Source: Halorubrum halodurans (GTDB lineage Archaea > Halobacteriota > Halobacteria > Halobacteriales > Haloferacaceae). Taken from it: a stretch of 40,736 nt of DNA. Below, one piece after another: positions 24,688-32,066 of the stretch; the first letter of the stretch is position 1; each line of letters opens with the position of its first letter. Under the pieces are notes generated by a model. It was not told the origin of the DNA. It saw only the letters and a list, made by a program, of their open reading frames with translations, and ran no database searches. Position numbers and translations under genes: made by a program. The stretch covers positions 1 to 40,736 of the forward strand of contig NZ_NHPJ01000030.1 of assembly GCF_002252985.1 (NCBI RefSeq), in the 5' to 3' direction.

Positions 24688-25209
24688 CTACAGGGCCTCA
24701 CGGAGCCGTTCGAGCGGGTTCGACGTCTCATCGGCGTCCCCGTCAGATCGGGACTCTCCAGCGTGCCCGTCCGACCGGAACTCCCCGGTGTCGTCAGGCA
24801 CCGCCGCGTCGAGCGCGTCGTCGTCGTGGATCTCCCGGTTCTCGGCGTCCCCGTCCCCGGAGGCGCCGTCGTCGGCGGCGGTCTCCGGGCGCGCGTCCCT
24901 CCCGTCTCGCGCGGCGGTGGCCCGCGCGAGCGCCAGGTCGGCGCGCCGTTCGACCTCCCGGTTGACCGCGCGGATCGCGCCCGCGTACCCCCGAACGGCC
25001 TGCGTCGCGGCCTCGAGCTCCTCGATCCGCGTCTCGAGCGCGTCGATCCGCTCCGCCATCTCCTCGCGCTCCGCGTCGGCGGCCGCGCCCGCTTCGACCC
25101 CCGCGACCGACCGATCGGTTCCGGTGAGCGCCCGTTCGACCGCGGCGAGTCGCTCCTCGAGGTCGGCTCGGGCGGACGGCGACCCGTTCGCGTTCGTCTC
25201 GCTTGCCAT
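24688..25209 (-). CDS. Coiled-coil protein heading the pilus locus (DUF7310-like)
   Basis: A 173-residue soluble acidic protein. Residues 15-85 form a coiled coil (LEERLAAVERALTG, then EREEMAERIDALETRIEELE and AVNREVERRADLALARA). The C-terminal half is disordered and rich in Asp, Ser and Gly, and the last residues NPLERLREAL form a short conserved-looking helix. It is the first gene of the pilus operon, with a promoter divergent from cetZ. It may scaffold the pilus machine in the cytoplasm. No catalytic motif is seen. Confidence 0.7.
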   Translation of the reverse strand: MASETNANGSPSARADLEERLAAVERALTGTDRSVAGVEAGAAADAEREEMAERIDALETRIEELEAATQAVRGYAGAIRAVNREVERRADLALARATAARDGRDARPETAADDGASGDGDAENREIHDDDALDAAVPDDTGEFRSDGHAGESRSDGDADETSNPLERLREAL

Positions 25210-25230
25210 GCCCCGCCTGGCCGCGGTCTC

Positions 25231-25239
25231 GTACTTAAC
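25231..25239 (-). promoter_or_regulatory. TATA box of the pilus operon
   Basis: GTTAAGTAC on the minus strand, 26 nt upstream of the ATG at 25209; leaderless spacing. It lies only about 20 nt from the cetZ box on the other strand. Confidence 0.55.
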
Positions 25240-25251
25240 TCGTCGGGGGAA

Positions 25252-25260
25252 AGAGTATTA
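25252..25260 (+). promoter_or_regulatory. TATA box of cetZ
   Basis: AGAGTATTA, about 28 nt upstream of the ATG at 25285. The two divergent boxes share one 75-nt gap, so polymerase complexes on them could interfere with each other. Confidence 0.5.
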
Positions 25261-25284
25261 CTGTCAGCCCTCCATCGTGACTCC

Positions 25285-26364
25285 ATGAAGGCCCTCCTCG
25301 TCGGCGTCGGACAGGCGGGCGGCAAGCTCGCGACCGCCCTCTCCGAGTTCGACGCGGGGATGGGGTTCGGCGCGGTCCGCGGCGCGCTCGCCGTCAACAC
25401 CGCCGCGGCCGACCTCGACCCCCTCCCGCTCGATACGGTGCTCGTCGGACGGTCCCGCGTGAACGGTCACGGCGTCGGCGGCGACAACGAACTCGGCGCG
25501 GAGGTGATGGACGAGGACGCGGTCGAGGTGCTGGACGCGCTCGCCCCCCGGATGACCGCGGAGATCGAGGCGGTCGTCGTCGTCGCCGGCCTCGGCGGCG
25601 GCACCGGATCCGGCGGCGCGCCGGTGCTCGTCCGCGAGCTCTCGCGGGTGTACGACGTGCCGGTGTACGCGCTCGGCGTGCTGCCCGGTCGCGACGAGGG
25701 GGCGCTGTATCAGGTGAACGCCGGGCGGTCGCTGAAGACGCTCGTGCGGGAGGCCGACGCGACGATGCTCCTCGACAACGACGCCTGGCGGTCGGCCGGC
25801 GAGAGCGTCGAGGGCGGCTACGCCGCGATCAACGAGTCGATGGCGAAACGCGTCGGGCTCCTGCTCGCGGCCGGCGAGGCCACGCAGGGGGTCGGCGAGT
25901 CCGTCGTCGACACCAGCGAGGTGATAAACACCCTCCGGGCCGGCGGGATGGCGGCGGTCGGGTACGCCTCCTCGCCCGCCGCCGAGGATCCGGGCGAGAA
26001 CGTCAACACGGTGACGAGCGCGGTCCGGAGCGCGGTGATGACCGGGCTCTCGCTGCCGAACGCCACCGACGCCGACGCCGGCCTCGTCGCGGTCGCGGGC
26101 GACCCGGACCGGATCTCCCGGAAGGGTGCCGAGAAGGCCCGCAAGTGGCTCCAAGAGGAGACGGGGTCGATGCAGGTCCGCGGCGGCGACTTCCCGCTGA
26201 ACTCCGACCGGCTCGCGGCCGTGGTGCTGCTCGCGGGCGTCGAGCGTTCGAAACGGGTCGAGGAGTTCCTCGAGCGCGCGCGGCAGGCCGTTCGCGACGA
26301 GCCGGAGGCGAAGCCGGACCCCGCGGCGGCGTTCCACACCGACGAGCTCGACGACCTGCTGTGA
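25285..26364 (+). CDS. cetZ: CetZ tubulin-superfamily GTPase
   Basis: CetZ proteins are cytoplasmic, filament-forming GTPases that control cell shape and motility in haloarchaea. The 359-residue protein starts [19 protein letters not shown], with the N-terminal glycine loop in the CetZ-type form GQAGG, and has the tubulin signature [13 protein letters not shown] at residues 102-114. The T7-like catalytic region is in [23 protein letters not shown]. It lacks the long C-terminal tail of FtsZ, and its end DELDDLL is short and acidic. The ATG at 25285 fits the promoter spacing. Paralogue number cannot be assigned without a tree. It is divergent from the pilus operon. Confidence 0.9.
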   Translation: MKALLVGVGQAGGKLATALSEFDAGMGFGAVRGALAVNTAAADLDPLPLDTVLVGRSRVNGHGVGGDNELGAEVMDEDAVEVLDALAPRMTAEIEAVVVVAGLGGGTGSGGAPVLVRELSRVYDVPVYALGVLPGRDEGALYQVNAGRSLKTLVREADATMLLDNDAWRSAGESVEGGYAAINESMAKRVGLLLAAGEATQGVGESVVDTSEVINTLRAGGMAAVGYASSPAAEDPGENVNTVTSAVRSAVMTGLSLPNATDADAGLVAVAGDPDRISRKGAEKARKWLQEETGSMQVRGGDFPLNSDRLAAVVLLAGVERSKRVEEFLERARQAVRDEPEAKPDPAAAFHTDELDDLL

Positions 26365-26430
26365 GGCGGTCGGGGGCGACCGTCGCGGGCACCCTCCGAC
26401 ACGGATCGCCGCGCGTCGGGACGCTTCCGC

Positions 26431-26440
26431 ACCTTTTTGG
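26431..26440 (+). promoter_or_regulatory. Promoter of the GGGP synthase gene
   Basis: ACCTTTTTGG lies about 29 nt upstream of the ATG at 26465. A GGAGGA motif also lies 10-15 nt before the ATG, so either a leaderless mRNA or ribosome-binding initiation is possible. Confidence 0.4.
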
Positions 26441-26464
26441 TTCCGCCCGGAGGAGAGTCGTCCG

Positions 26465-27163
26465 ATGAGCCACCCGTGGGACGACTGGGACCACGTGCTG
26501 AAGGTCGACCCCGACAAGGACCTCTGTGACGGGGAGACCTTCGAGGACGTGTGCCGGACCGGGACCGACGCGATCGAGATCGGGGGAACCCTCGACGTCA
26601 CCGCCGAGAAGATGACGCGGGTCATCGACGCCGCGGCCGAGTACGACGTCCCGCTCTATCAGGAGCCGTCGAACCCCGGCGTCGTCATCGACTCGCCGGC
26701 GCTCGACGGCTACCTCATTCCGACGGTGTTCAACGCCGGCGGCCCGTTCTGGATCACGGGCGCACACAAGGAGTGGGTCCGCATCGACGACCTCGACTGG
26801 GACCGGACCCACACCGAGGCGTACATCGTGATGAACCCCGACGCCTCCGTCGCGGAGCTGACGGACGCGAACTGCGACCTCACGGCCGACGACGTGGCGG
26901 CGTACGCCAAGGTCGCGGAACGCATGTTCGGCCAGGAGATCGTCTACCTGGAGTACTCGGGGACCTTCGGCGACACGGGGAAAGTCGCCGCCGCCGGCGA
27001 CGCGCTCGACGACGCCACGCTGTTCTACGGCGGCGGGATCTCGGACTACGAGTCGGCGAACGAGATGGCGGCACACAGCGACGTGATCGTCGTCGGCGAC
27101 CTCCTCCACGACGAGGGCGTCGACGCGGTTCGCGAGACGGTCCGGGGCGCGAAGGACGCCTGA
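26465..27163 (+). CDS. Geranylgeranylglyceryl phosphate synthase
   Basis: Forms the first ether bond of archaeal membrane lipids by joining geranylgeranyl diphosphate to sn-glycerol-1-phosphate. The 232-residue TIM barrel shows [17 protein letters not shown] at the start, [17 protein letters not shown], the substrate loop [29 protein letters not shown] with the conserved Glu, and the phosphate site [16 protein letters not shown]. This is the PcrB/GGGPS family at its usual length. It is a core gene and supports archaeal identity. It stands alone on its strand between cetZ and the convergent riboflavin synthase gene. Confidence 0.95.
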   Translation: MSHPWDDWDHVLKVDPDKDLCDGETFEDVCRTGTDAIEIGGTLDVTAEKMTRVIDAAAEYDVPLYQEPSNPGVVIDSPALDGYLIPTVFNAGGPFWITGAHKEWVRIDDLDWDRTHTEAYIVMNPDASVAELTDANCDLTADDVAAYAKVAERMFGQEIVYLEYSGTFGDTGKVAAAGDALDDATLFYGGGISDYESANEMAAHSDVIVVGDLLHDEGVDAVRETVRGAKDA

Positions 27164-27190
27164 CGCGTCCCACGCGGCCGGGACGCCGAC

Positions 27191-27826
27191 CTAGGCGTAC
27201 CCGTCGAGCATGTTCTCGACGTACTTCGCGATCACGTCGACCTCCAGGTGGACCGGATCTCCCGCGGCCTTCTCCGAGAGCGTCGTCAACTCGTAGGTCG
27301 TCGGGATGATCGCCACGTCGAACTCGTCGTCGCGCTTCTCGGCGACGGTGAGCGATATCCCGTCGAGCGTCACCGACCCCTTGTCGACGAGGTAGCGGCC
27401 GTGACCCTCCGGGATCGCGAAGGTGAACCGCCAGTCCTCGCCGACCCGCTCGATCCCTCGAATCGCCGCCACCGTGTCGACGTGGCCCTGGACGACGTGG
27501 CCGTCGAACCGGCCGTCCGCGGGCATCGCGCGCTCGAGGTTGACCGCGTCGCCGGCGCGGAGGTCGCCGAGGTACGTCTTCGCGACCGTCTCCGCCGCGA
27601 GAAAGACCTCGAACCAGGCGTCCTCCCCGTCCCCGCCGGGAGTCGCGTCTCCGCCCGTCCCGAACTCCTCGACGGTCAGACAGACGCCGCTCACGCTTAT
27701 CGACTGGCCGTGTGCGAGGCCGTCGAAGCCGTCGACCCCGTCGGCGGCGATCCGCAGCCGGAGGCCGTCGGCCGTCTCGGTTCGCGCCCGGACGGTTCCG
27801 GTTCCCTCGACGATGCCGGTGAACAT
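27191..27826 (-). CDS. ribE: Riboflavin synthase, bacterial type
   Basis: Catalyses the dismutation of two 6,7-dimethyl-8-ribityllumazine molecules to riboflavin. The 211-residue protein has two tandem lumazine-binding barrels. The first starts MFTGIVEGTGTVRA with ISVSGVCLTVEEF; the second contains DGHVVQGHVDTVA and VTLDGISLTVAEK. A short Gly/Asp insert follows the first barrel motif. It is the bacterial-type trimeric enzyme rather than the unrelated RibC type of many other archaea. The ATG at 27824-27826 is preferred, with TATA-like CTATCAG about 26 nt upstream on the minus strand, over a longer frame. Confidence 0.94.
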   Translation of the reverse strand: MFTGIVEGTGTVRARTETADGLRLRIAADGVDGFDGLAHGQSISVSGVCLTVEEFGTGGDATPGGDGEDAWFEVFLAAETVAKTYLGDLRAGDAVNLERAMPADGRFDGHVVQGHVDTVAAIRGIERVGEDWRFTFAIPEGHGRYLVDKGSVTLDGISLTVAEKRDDEFDVAIIPTTYELTTLSEKAAGDPVHLEVDVIAKYVENMLDGYA

Positions 27827-27921
27827 ACGCACCCTGGGGACGGCCGACTGATAGCCGTTCTGGGTTCGCGCGTCGACGGTCACCCGGTACTCTCAAGTCG
27901 TCGACGGTGCTCGTGTGCGAC

Positions 27922-28302
27922 GTGTCCAGATCGGCGGTGATAGCCGACGACGACGAGTCGATCCGGTCGATCCTCCAGTACAAACTGTCGATGGCCGGGT
28001 TCGACCTCGACGTCTGTCGCGACGGTCGGGAGGCACGCGAGACGCTCGACGCGCCGGGCGTCGACCCCGACGTGGTCGTCCTCGACGTGATGATGCCGCG
28101 GCTGAAGGGGACCGACCTCCTTCGTGCGATCCGCCGGGGCGAACTCGCCGTCGACCCCGCCGTTCCCGTGGTCATGCTCACCTCGCGCGGCCGCGAGGAG
28201 GACGTGTTGACCGGGCTCGAAGCCGGCGCGGACGAGTACCTCACCAAGCCGTTCAGCCCGAACGAACTGCTCGCGCGCATCGAGAGGATCCTGGAGGAGT
28301 GA
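27922..28302 (+). CDS. Stand-alone CheY-like response regulator receiver
   Basis: A single receiver domain of 126 residues with no output domain, so it must act by protein contact. With the GTG at 27922 as start (MSRSAVIADDDESI), the acidic pocket is Asp9-Asp10, the phospho-acceptor Asp55 (VVLDVMMP), the switch Thr87 (VVMLTS) and the Lys109 (LTKPF); all are intact. Earlier in-frame GTG codons at 27907 and 27913 are possible. The next gene starts one base after the stop codon, and the glycosyltransferase follows, so the likely target is the HEAT protein or the glycosyltransferase. A histidine kinase gene lies 4 kb downstream. Confidence 0.9.
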   Translation: MSRSAVIADDDESIRSILQYKLSMAGFDLDVCRDGREARETLDAPGVDPDVVVLDVMMPRLKGTDLLRAIRRGELAVDPAVPVVMLTSRGREEDVLTGLEAGADEYLTKPFSPNELLARIERILEE

Positions 28303-28303
28303 C

Positions 28304-29515
28304 GTGTACGCCTCCGCGTCGCGAACCGTCGGCCTCTCGCCGGACCCGTGGGCGCCGGTCGGAACGGTCGGTCTCCCGCGGCTCGTCGTCTCGGTCGGGG
28401 CCGTCGTCCTCGGAGCGCTGCTCGTCTCGGCCGTCCTCGTCACGGTCGGCTACTCGCTTCTCGCGGCGCGGCGCCGGCGACGTCGCGAGCCGGTCCGGGC
28501 GGACCTCCGCTCCGAACTCCTCGAGCGGCTGTACGGCCGCGAGGACCCCGACTGGGAGCCGTGGGTCGCGTCGCTGTCGGCGGTCCACCGCGACGAGCTC
28601 GAGTCCGTCCTCGACGTGTACCTCCGCCGGCTCGAGGGGCGCGACGCGGAGCGGTTGGCGGAGCTCGGCGGCGCGCTCGGGATCCCGGAGCGGTCCCGCC
28701 GGACGATTCGCGAGGGGGGCTACTGGGAGCGCCTCGACGCGCTGACCTGGCTCGCCCTCCTCCGGGACCCGCCGGACCGCGACCTGCTCGAGGCACGCTG
28801 TACCGACACGCCGCGCGAGCGGGCGGCGGCGGTGCGCGTCCTGTACGCGAGCGACGCGGCCGACCTCGCGACGACCGGCGTCGACCTCCTCCTCGGCGAC
28901 GACCCCGACGCCTTCTCGGTGTTCGGGATCGACACGCTGTACCGGGTCGGCGAGACCGATCCCGGACCGCTCTTCGACCGGGCCGCGGCCGAGTTCGACG
29001 AGTGGGACCCCGCGCTCCAACAGCAGGTGTTGTCCGTGACGGGCCACCTTCACACGGTCGTCGGCGACGCCGACCTCTCGTGGCTTCTCGAGGCGGTCTC
29101 GAGCCCCGAGGAGCGGGTCAGGGTCGCCGCGTGGCGCGCGCTCGCCGCCTACGGCTGGAACGTCCCGCTTCGCTCCGGGATCGACCCGACCGCGGTGACC
29201 GAGGACCCCTCGCCGGTCGTCCGGGCGAGCGCCTACCGGCTGCTCGGCGCCTGGGGGGATCCGGAGGCGCTGTCCGCGCTCCGGACGGTCGCGGCCGCGG
29301 AGCCCGACGGACGGACCCGCGTCGCGGCGGCCGAGGCCGTGTTGTCACACCGCGGTCGCGGGAACGGTCGGTCGCTCGAGCCCCCGGCGACCCTCGATGA
29401 CGCGTGGGCGTGGGCCGTCGAACACGCGCGGTTCGACGACCGCGTCCGCGAGATCCCGCGACGGGGCGGCGTCGCGACCGGAAGCTCCCGGCGCGGGCGG
29501 GAGGGGTCGCCGTGA
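28304..29515 (+). CDS. Membrane-anchored HEAT-repeat protein
   Basis: A 403-residue protein starting at a GTG one base after the receiver gene. One N-terminal transmembrane helix (LVVSVGAVVLGALLVSAVLVTVGY, about residues 27-50) is followed by a strong basic patch (LLAARRRRRREPVR), so the rest is cytoplasmic. From about residue 65 on, it is made of paired amphipathic helices typical of HEAT/PBS-lyase repeats: ERAAAVRVLYASDAADLATTG, EERVRVAAWRALAAYGWNV, SPVVRASAYRLLGAWGDPEAL, GRTRVAAAEAVLSHRG. HEAT arrays are docking scaffolds. It overlaps the glycosyltransferase start, and I infer it links the receiver to the synthase. No catalytic residues are seen. Confidence 0.85.
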   Translation: MYASASRTVGLSPDPWAPVGTVGLPRLVVSVGAVVLGALLVSAVLVTVGYSLLAARRRRRREPVRADLRSELLERLYGREDPDWEPWVASLSAVHRDELESVLDVYLRRLEGRDAERLAELGGALGIPERSRRTIREGGYWERLDALTWLALLRDPPDRDLLEARCTDTPRERAAAVRVLYASDAADLATTGVDLLLGDDPDAFSVFGIDTLYRVGETDPGPLFDRAAAEFDEWDPALQQQVLSVTGHLHTVVGDADLSWLLEAVSSPEERVRVAAWRALAAYGWNVPLRSGIDPTAVTEDPSPVVRASAYRLLGAWGDPEALSALRTVAAAEPDGRTRVAAAEAVLSHRGRGNGRSLEPPATLDDAWAWAVEHARFDDRVREIPRRGGVATGSSRRGREGSP

Positions 29516-31683
29516 TGACGGCCGTCGAGGACCTCGCGGTCGCGCTGGTCGTCGGCTCGGGCGTGTTCATCGTCGGCTACTATCTCCTCATCAACGCCGG
29601 ATACCTCCTGATCCACGTCCTCGCGCTGTTCGAGCTGCGCGACAGCGTGCGCGAGTCCGAGTGGGACCCGCCGTTCCGCCCGTTCGACAGCCCCTTCTAT
29701 CCCGGCGTCGCGATGGTCGTCCCGGCGTACAACGAGGCGGCGACCATCGTCGAGAGCGTCCGGTCGATGCTGACGCTGAACTACCCGGACCAGGAGGTCG
29801 TCGTGGTCAACGACGGCTCGACGGACGCCACGATGGACCGGCTCCGCGAGGCGTTCGAGTTGGAGCGGGTCGAGGCGGCGATACCCTACGACGTGCCCGC
29901 CGAGCCGATCCGCGGAGTGTACCGCTCGACGCGACACGAGGACCTGCTCGTCGTCGACAAGGAGAACGGCGGGAAGAGCGACGCCCTCAACGCGGGACTG
30001 TGGCTCACCGACCAGCAGCTGTTCTGTGCGGTCGACTCGGACACGGTCCTCGACCGGAACGCCCTGTTACAGATCGTTCGCCCGTTCCTCGAGGAGCCGG
30101 AGAAGGCGGTCGCGAGCGGCGGGACGATCCGGGTCGCGAACGACTGCGTCGTCGAGGACGGCGAGATCCAGGAGATCAACCTCCCGCGAACCGGGCTGCC
30201 GGGGATCCAGGTGATGGAGTACCTCCGGGCGTTCTACTCGGGGCGGCTCGGGTTGAGCCGGCTCAAGGGGCTGGTGCTCATCTCCGGGGCGTTCGGCGTC
30301 TTCCGCACCGACCGGGTCCGCGAGATCGGCGGCTACCGCCACGACACGGTCACCGAGGACTTCGACGTGGTCGTCCGGCTCCACCGCTACCTCTCCGACG
30401 CGGAGGTGGAGTACACGGTGGAGTTTCTCCCGGAGCCGGTCGCGTGGACCGAGGTGCCGTCCGACCTGCGCGTCCTCGGTCGGCAGCGACGCCGGTGGTA
30501 CCGCGGGATGCTGGAGACGGTCGTCGCCAACCGGGGCGTGTTCTTCAGGCGGCGGTACGGCCGCGTCGGCACCGCGATCCTGCCCTTCTTCACCGCCGCG
30601 GAGGCGCTCGGCCCGCTCATCGAGGGGTTCGGCTACGTCCTCCTCCCGTTGGCGTGGTACTTCGGGATCCTGAACGTCGAGTTCTTCCTGCTGTTCCTGC
30701 TGTTGACCGTCGGGGTCGGCGTCTTCCTCTCGTGGTTCGGCGTGTTCAGCGAGGTGTGGAGCTTCAACCGCTACGAGGACCCTCGCGACGTGCTCCGGCT
30801 GCTGTGGTACGGCGTCCTCGAGAACTTCGGCTACCGCCAGTGGAAGACCGCGGTCGCCTGGCACGGGCTCGTCGAGTTCCTCCGCGGCGAGCGCTCCTGG
30901 GGCGTGATGGAGCGGCGCGGGTTCGGCGGGACGGCGGACGACCCGGCCGACGGGGCGACCGCCGGCACCGCCGCGGCCGCCGCGGATCCTCCGGCAATGT
31001 CGGCCGACGCGGACGTCGACCCGACCGGCTCCGGGTTCGTGTGGATCGACCGCTTCGCCGACGACCTCCCCGATCCGGCCGACTCCGGGTTCGTGTGGAT
31101 CGACGAGCTGGTCGAGGCGCCCGACACGGACGGACTCCGCTGGATCGCGCGGATCGCGGGCGCGGACGTCTCCGCGGAGGCTGGGTCGTCCGCGGAGGCT
31201 GGGTCGTCCGCGGAGGCTGGGACGCCCGCGACCGGCGAGACGGGATCGCCCGCGCGGATCGTCGGGGGAGCAGTCGGCGGCTTCCTTCGGACGCCGGACC
31301 CGAGAGACGGGATGGGCGACGGCGGGTTCGTCTGGGCTGCCGACTTCTCGCTCGGCGTGGGGGACGGCGGGTTCGTCTGGACCACGGACCCCTCCGAGGG
31401 CGTGGGTGACGGCGGCTTCGTCTGGGTGCTCGGAGCCGACGGCGATCCCGCCGCCGGCCGCCTCGTCGCGACGACGGACTTCTCGCTCGGCGTGGGGGAC
31501 GGCGGGTTCGTCTGGACCACGGATCCGAGCGACGGGGTGGGCGACGGCGGGTTCGTCTGGACGCGCGAGTTCGCCGACGGGGCGGGTTCAGACGGCTACG
31601 TCTGGGTGGTCGACGGGACGGGATCGGTCGATGGCGGGATCGGCCCGTTGGGCGCCGGGATCGATGACGGAGACAGCAGATGA
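29515..31683 (+). CDS. Processive family-2 glycosyltransferase with a C-terminal GFVW repeat array
   Basis: A 722-residue membrane synthase. After an N-terminal helix pair (residues 6-38) comes a GT2 catalytic domain with NDGSTD (99-104), DSD (174-176), TEDFD (280-284) and QRRRW (324-328), which is the QxxRW motif of processive enzymes such as cellulose, hyaluronan and poly-GlcNAc synthases. Two or three membrane helices follow (about 350-416). The amphipathic region then leads to a low-complexity tail. That tail has two SGFVWI motifs (506 and 524), a short Ser-Ala-Glu-Ala-Gly repeat, and eight 15-residue units (588-707). It starts at the ATG overlapping the HEAT gene stop; a GTG three bases upstream is equally possible. 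The sugar is unknown. Confidence 0.9.
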   Translation: MTAVEDLAVALVVGSGVFIVGYYLLINAGYLLIHVLALFELRDSVRESEWDPPFRPFDSPFYPGVAMVVPAYNEAATIVESVRSMLTLNYPDQEVVVVNDGSTDATMDRLREAFELERVEAAIPYDVPAEPIRGVYRSTRHEDLLVVDKENGGKSDALNAGLWLTDQQLFCAVDSDTVLDRNALLQIVRPFLEEPEKAVASGGTIRVANDCVVEDGEIQEINLPRTGLPGIQVMEYLRAFYSGRLGLSRLKGLVLISGAFGVFRTDRVREIGGYRHDTVTEDFDVVVRLHRYLSDAEVEYTVEFLPEPVAWTEVPSDLRVLGRQRRRWYRGMLETVVANRGVFFRRRYGRVGTAILPFFTAAEALGPLIEGFGYVLLPLAWYFGILNVEFFLLFLLLTVGVGVFLSWFGVFSEVWSFNRYEDPRDVLRLLWYGVLENFGYRQWKTAVAWHGLVEFLRGERSWGVMERRGFGGTADDPADGATAGTAAAAADPPAMSADADVDPTGSGFVWIDRFADDLPDPADSGFVWIDELVEAPDTDGLRWIARIAGADVSAEAGSSAEAGSSAEAGTPATGETGSPARIVGGAVGGFLRTPDPRDGMGDGGFVWAADFSLGVGDGGFVWTTDPSEGVGDGGFVWVLGADGDPAAGRLVATTDFSLGVGDGGFVWTTDPSDGVGDGGFVWTREFADGAGSDGYVWVVDGTGSVDGGIGPLGAGIDDGDSR
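31171..31221 (+). repeat. 18-bp tandem repeat inside the glycosyltransferase gene
   Basis: Almost three copies of an 18-bp unit starting TCCGCGGAGGCTGGG, coding for SAEAGS repeats. The two full copies are identical, which suggests recent slippage. It lies in the linker before the GFVW array. Confidence 0.85.
31276..31635 (+). repeat. Eight 45-bp units coding for 15-residue GFVW repeats
   Basis: Units begin at 31276, 31321, 31366, 31411, 31456, 31501, 31546 and 31591, all exactly 45 bp apart. Typical units are GGFVWAADFSLGVGD, GGFVWTTDPSEGVGD and GGFVWTTDPSDGVGD; the first (GGFLR) and fifth (GRLVA) are degenerate at the head motif. A 47-bp segment (31342-31388) recurs without change at 31477-31523, an offset of 135 bp, so a block of three units was duplicated recently. 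Confidence 0.93.
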
Positions 31684-32066
31684 TACGACGTCTTCGCGAT
31701 CGATCGGCTCGATCGGTACGGGATCGTTGTCGGCGCGGTGAACGCCGCCAAATTCCCAGCCACTCGGCTCTACGATGTAGAGAGTACGACTACGGAGACC
31801 GCCGCCAAAGCCCCCAGTCGCGAGGCGCTACGCGCCTCTGGAAGCCGCGGTTCCGCCGCCGGCGACTGCCCCGTTGAGTTCCGCCCAACCGTCCCGCGAT
31901 CGCACCTCACGCCTCCCCAGCCTCGTCGCTCGCGCTCTCCGAGCGCTCGCGACGTCCCTCGCGGGCTCCTCGCGCCCGTCGGGCGCTCGGAGGCGCGCCA
32001 CCGCAACGATGCCTCTCACGTACCCAGTACTCGGTCTCTCGACGTGATCTCAAGCGTCCGGACGAC
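31684..32066. other. Hairpin-rich convergent intergenic region
   Basis: 383 nt without a convincing gene between the ends of the convergent glycosyltransferase and histidine kinase genes. It contains three perfect short hairpins, each with a 3-nt loop: CTCTAC-GAT-GTAGAG (31768-31782), GAGGCGC-TAC-GCGCCTC (31822-31838) and GCGCCC-GTC-GGGCGC (31972-31986). CGCCGCCAAA occurs twice (31743-31752 and 31800-31809), and several CGCTCG/CGAGCG palindromes lie at 31925-31952. A 110-codon open frame crosses it, but its composition does not look like a haloarchaeal protein. It may be a dispersed intergenic repeat or a double-sided 3' region. Confidence 0.5.

Noticed and set aside
22415..25288. A frame of more than 950 codons on the plus strand
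   Set aside because: It runs antisense through pilB and the genes upstream of it, which have Walker motifs and tight operon spacing. It is a high-GC artefact.
31276..31635. Regularly spaced repeats as a possible CRISPR array
   Set aside because: The 45-bp units are contiguous, in frame and protein-coding, with no distinct spacers.
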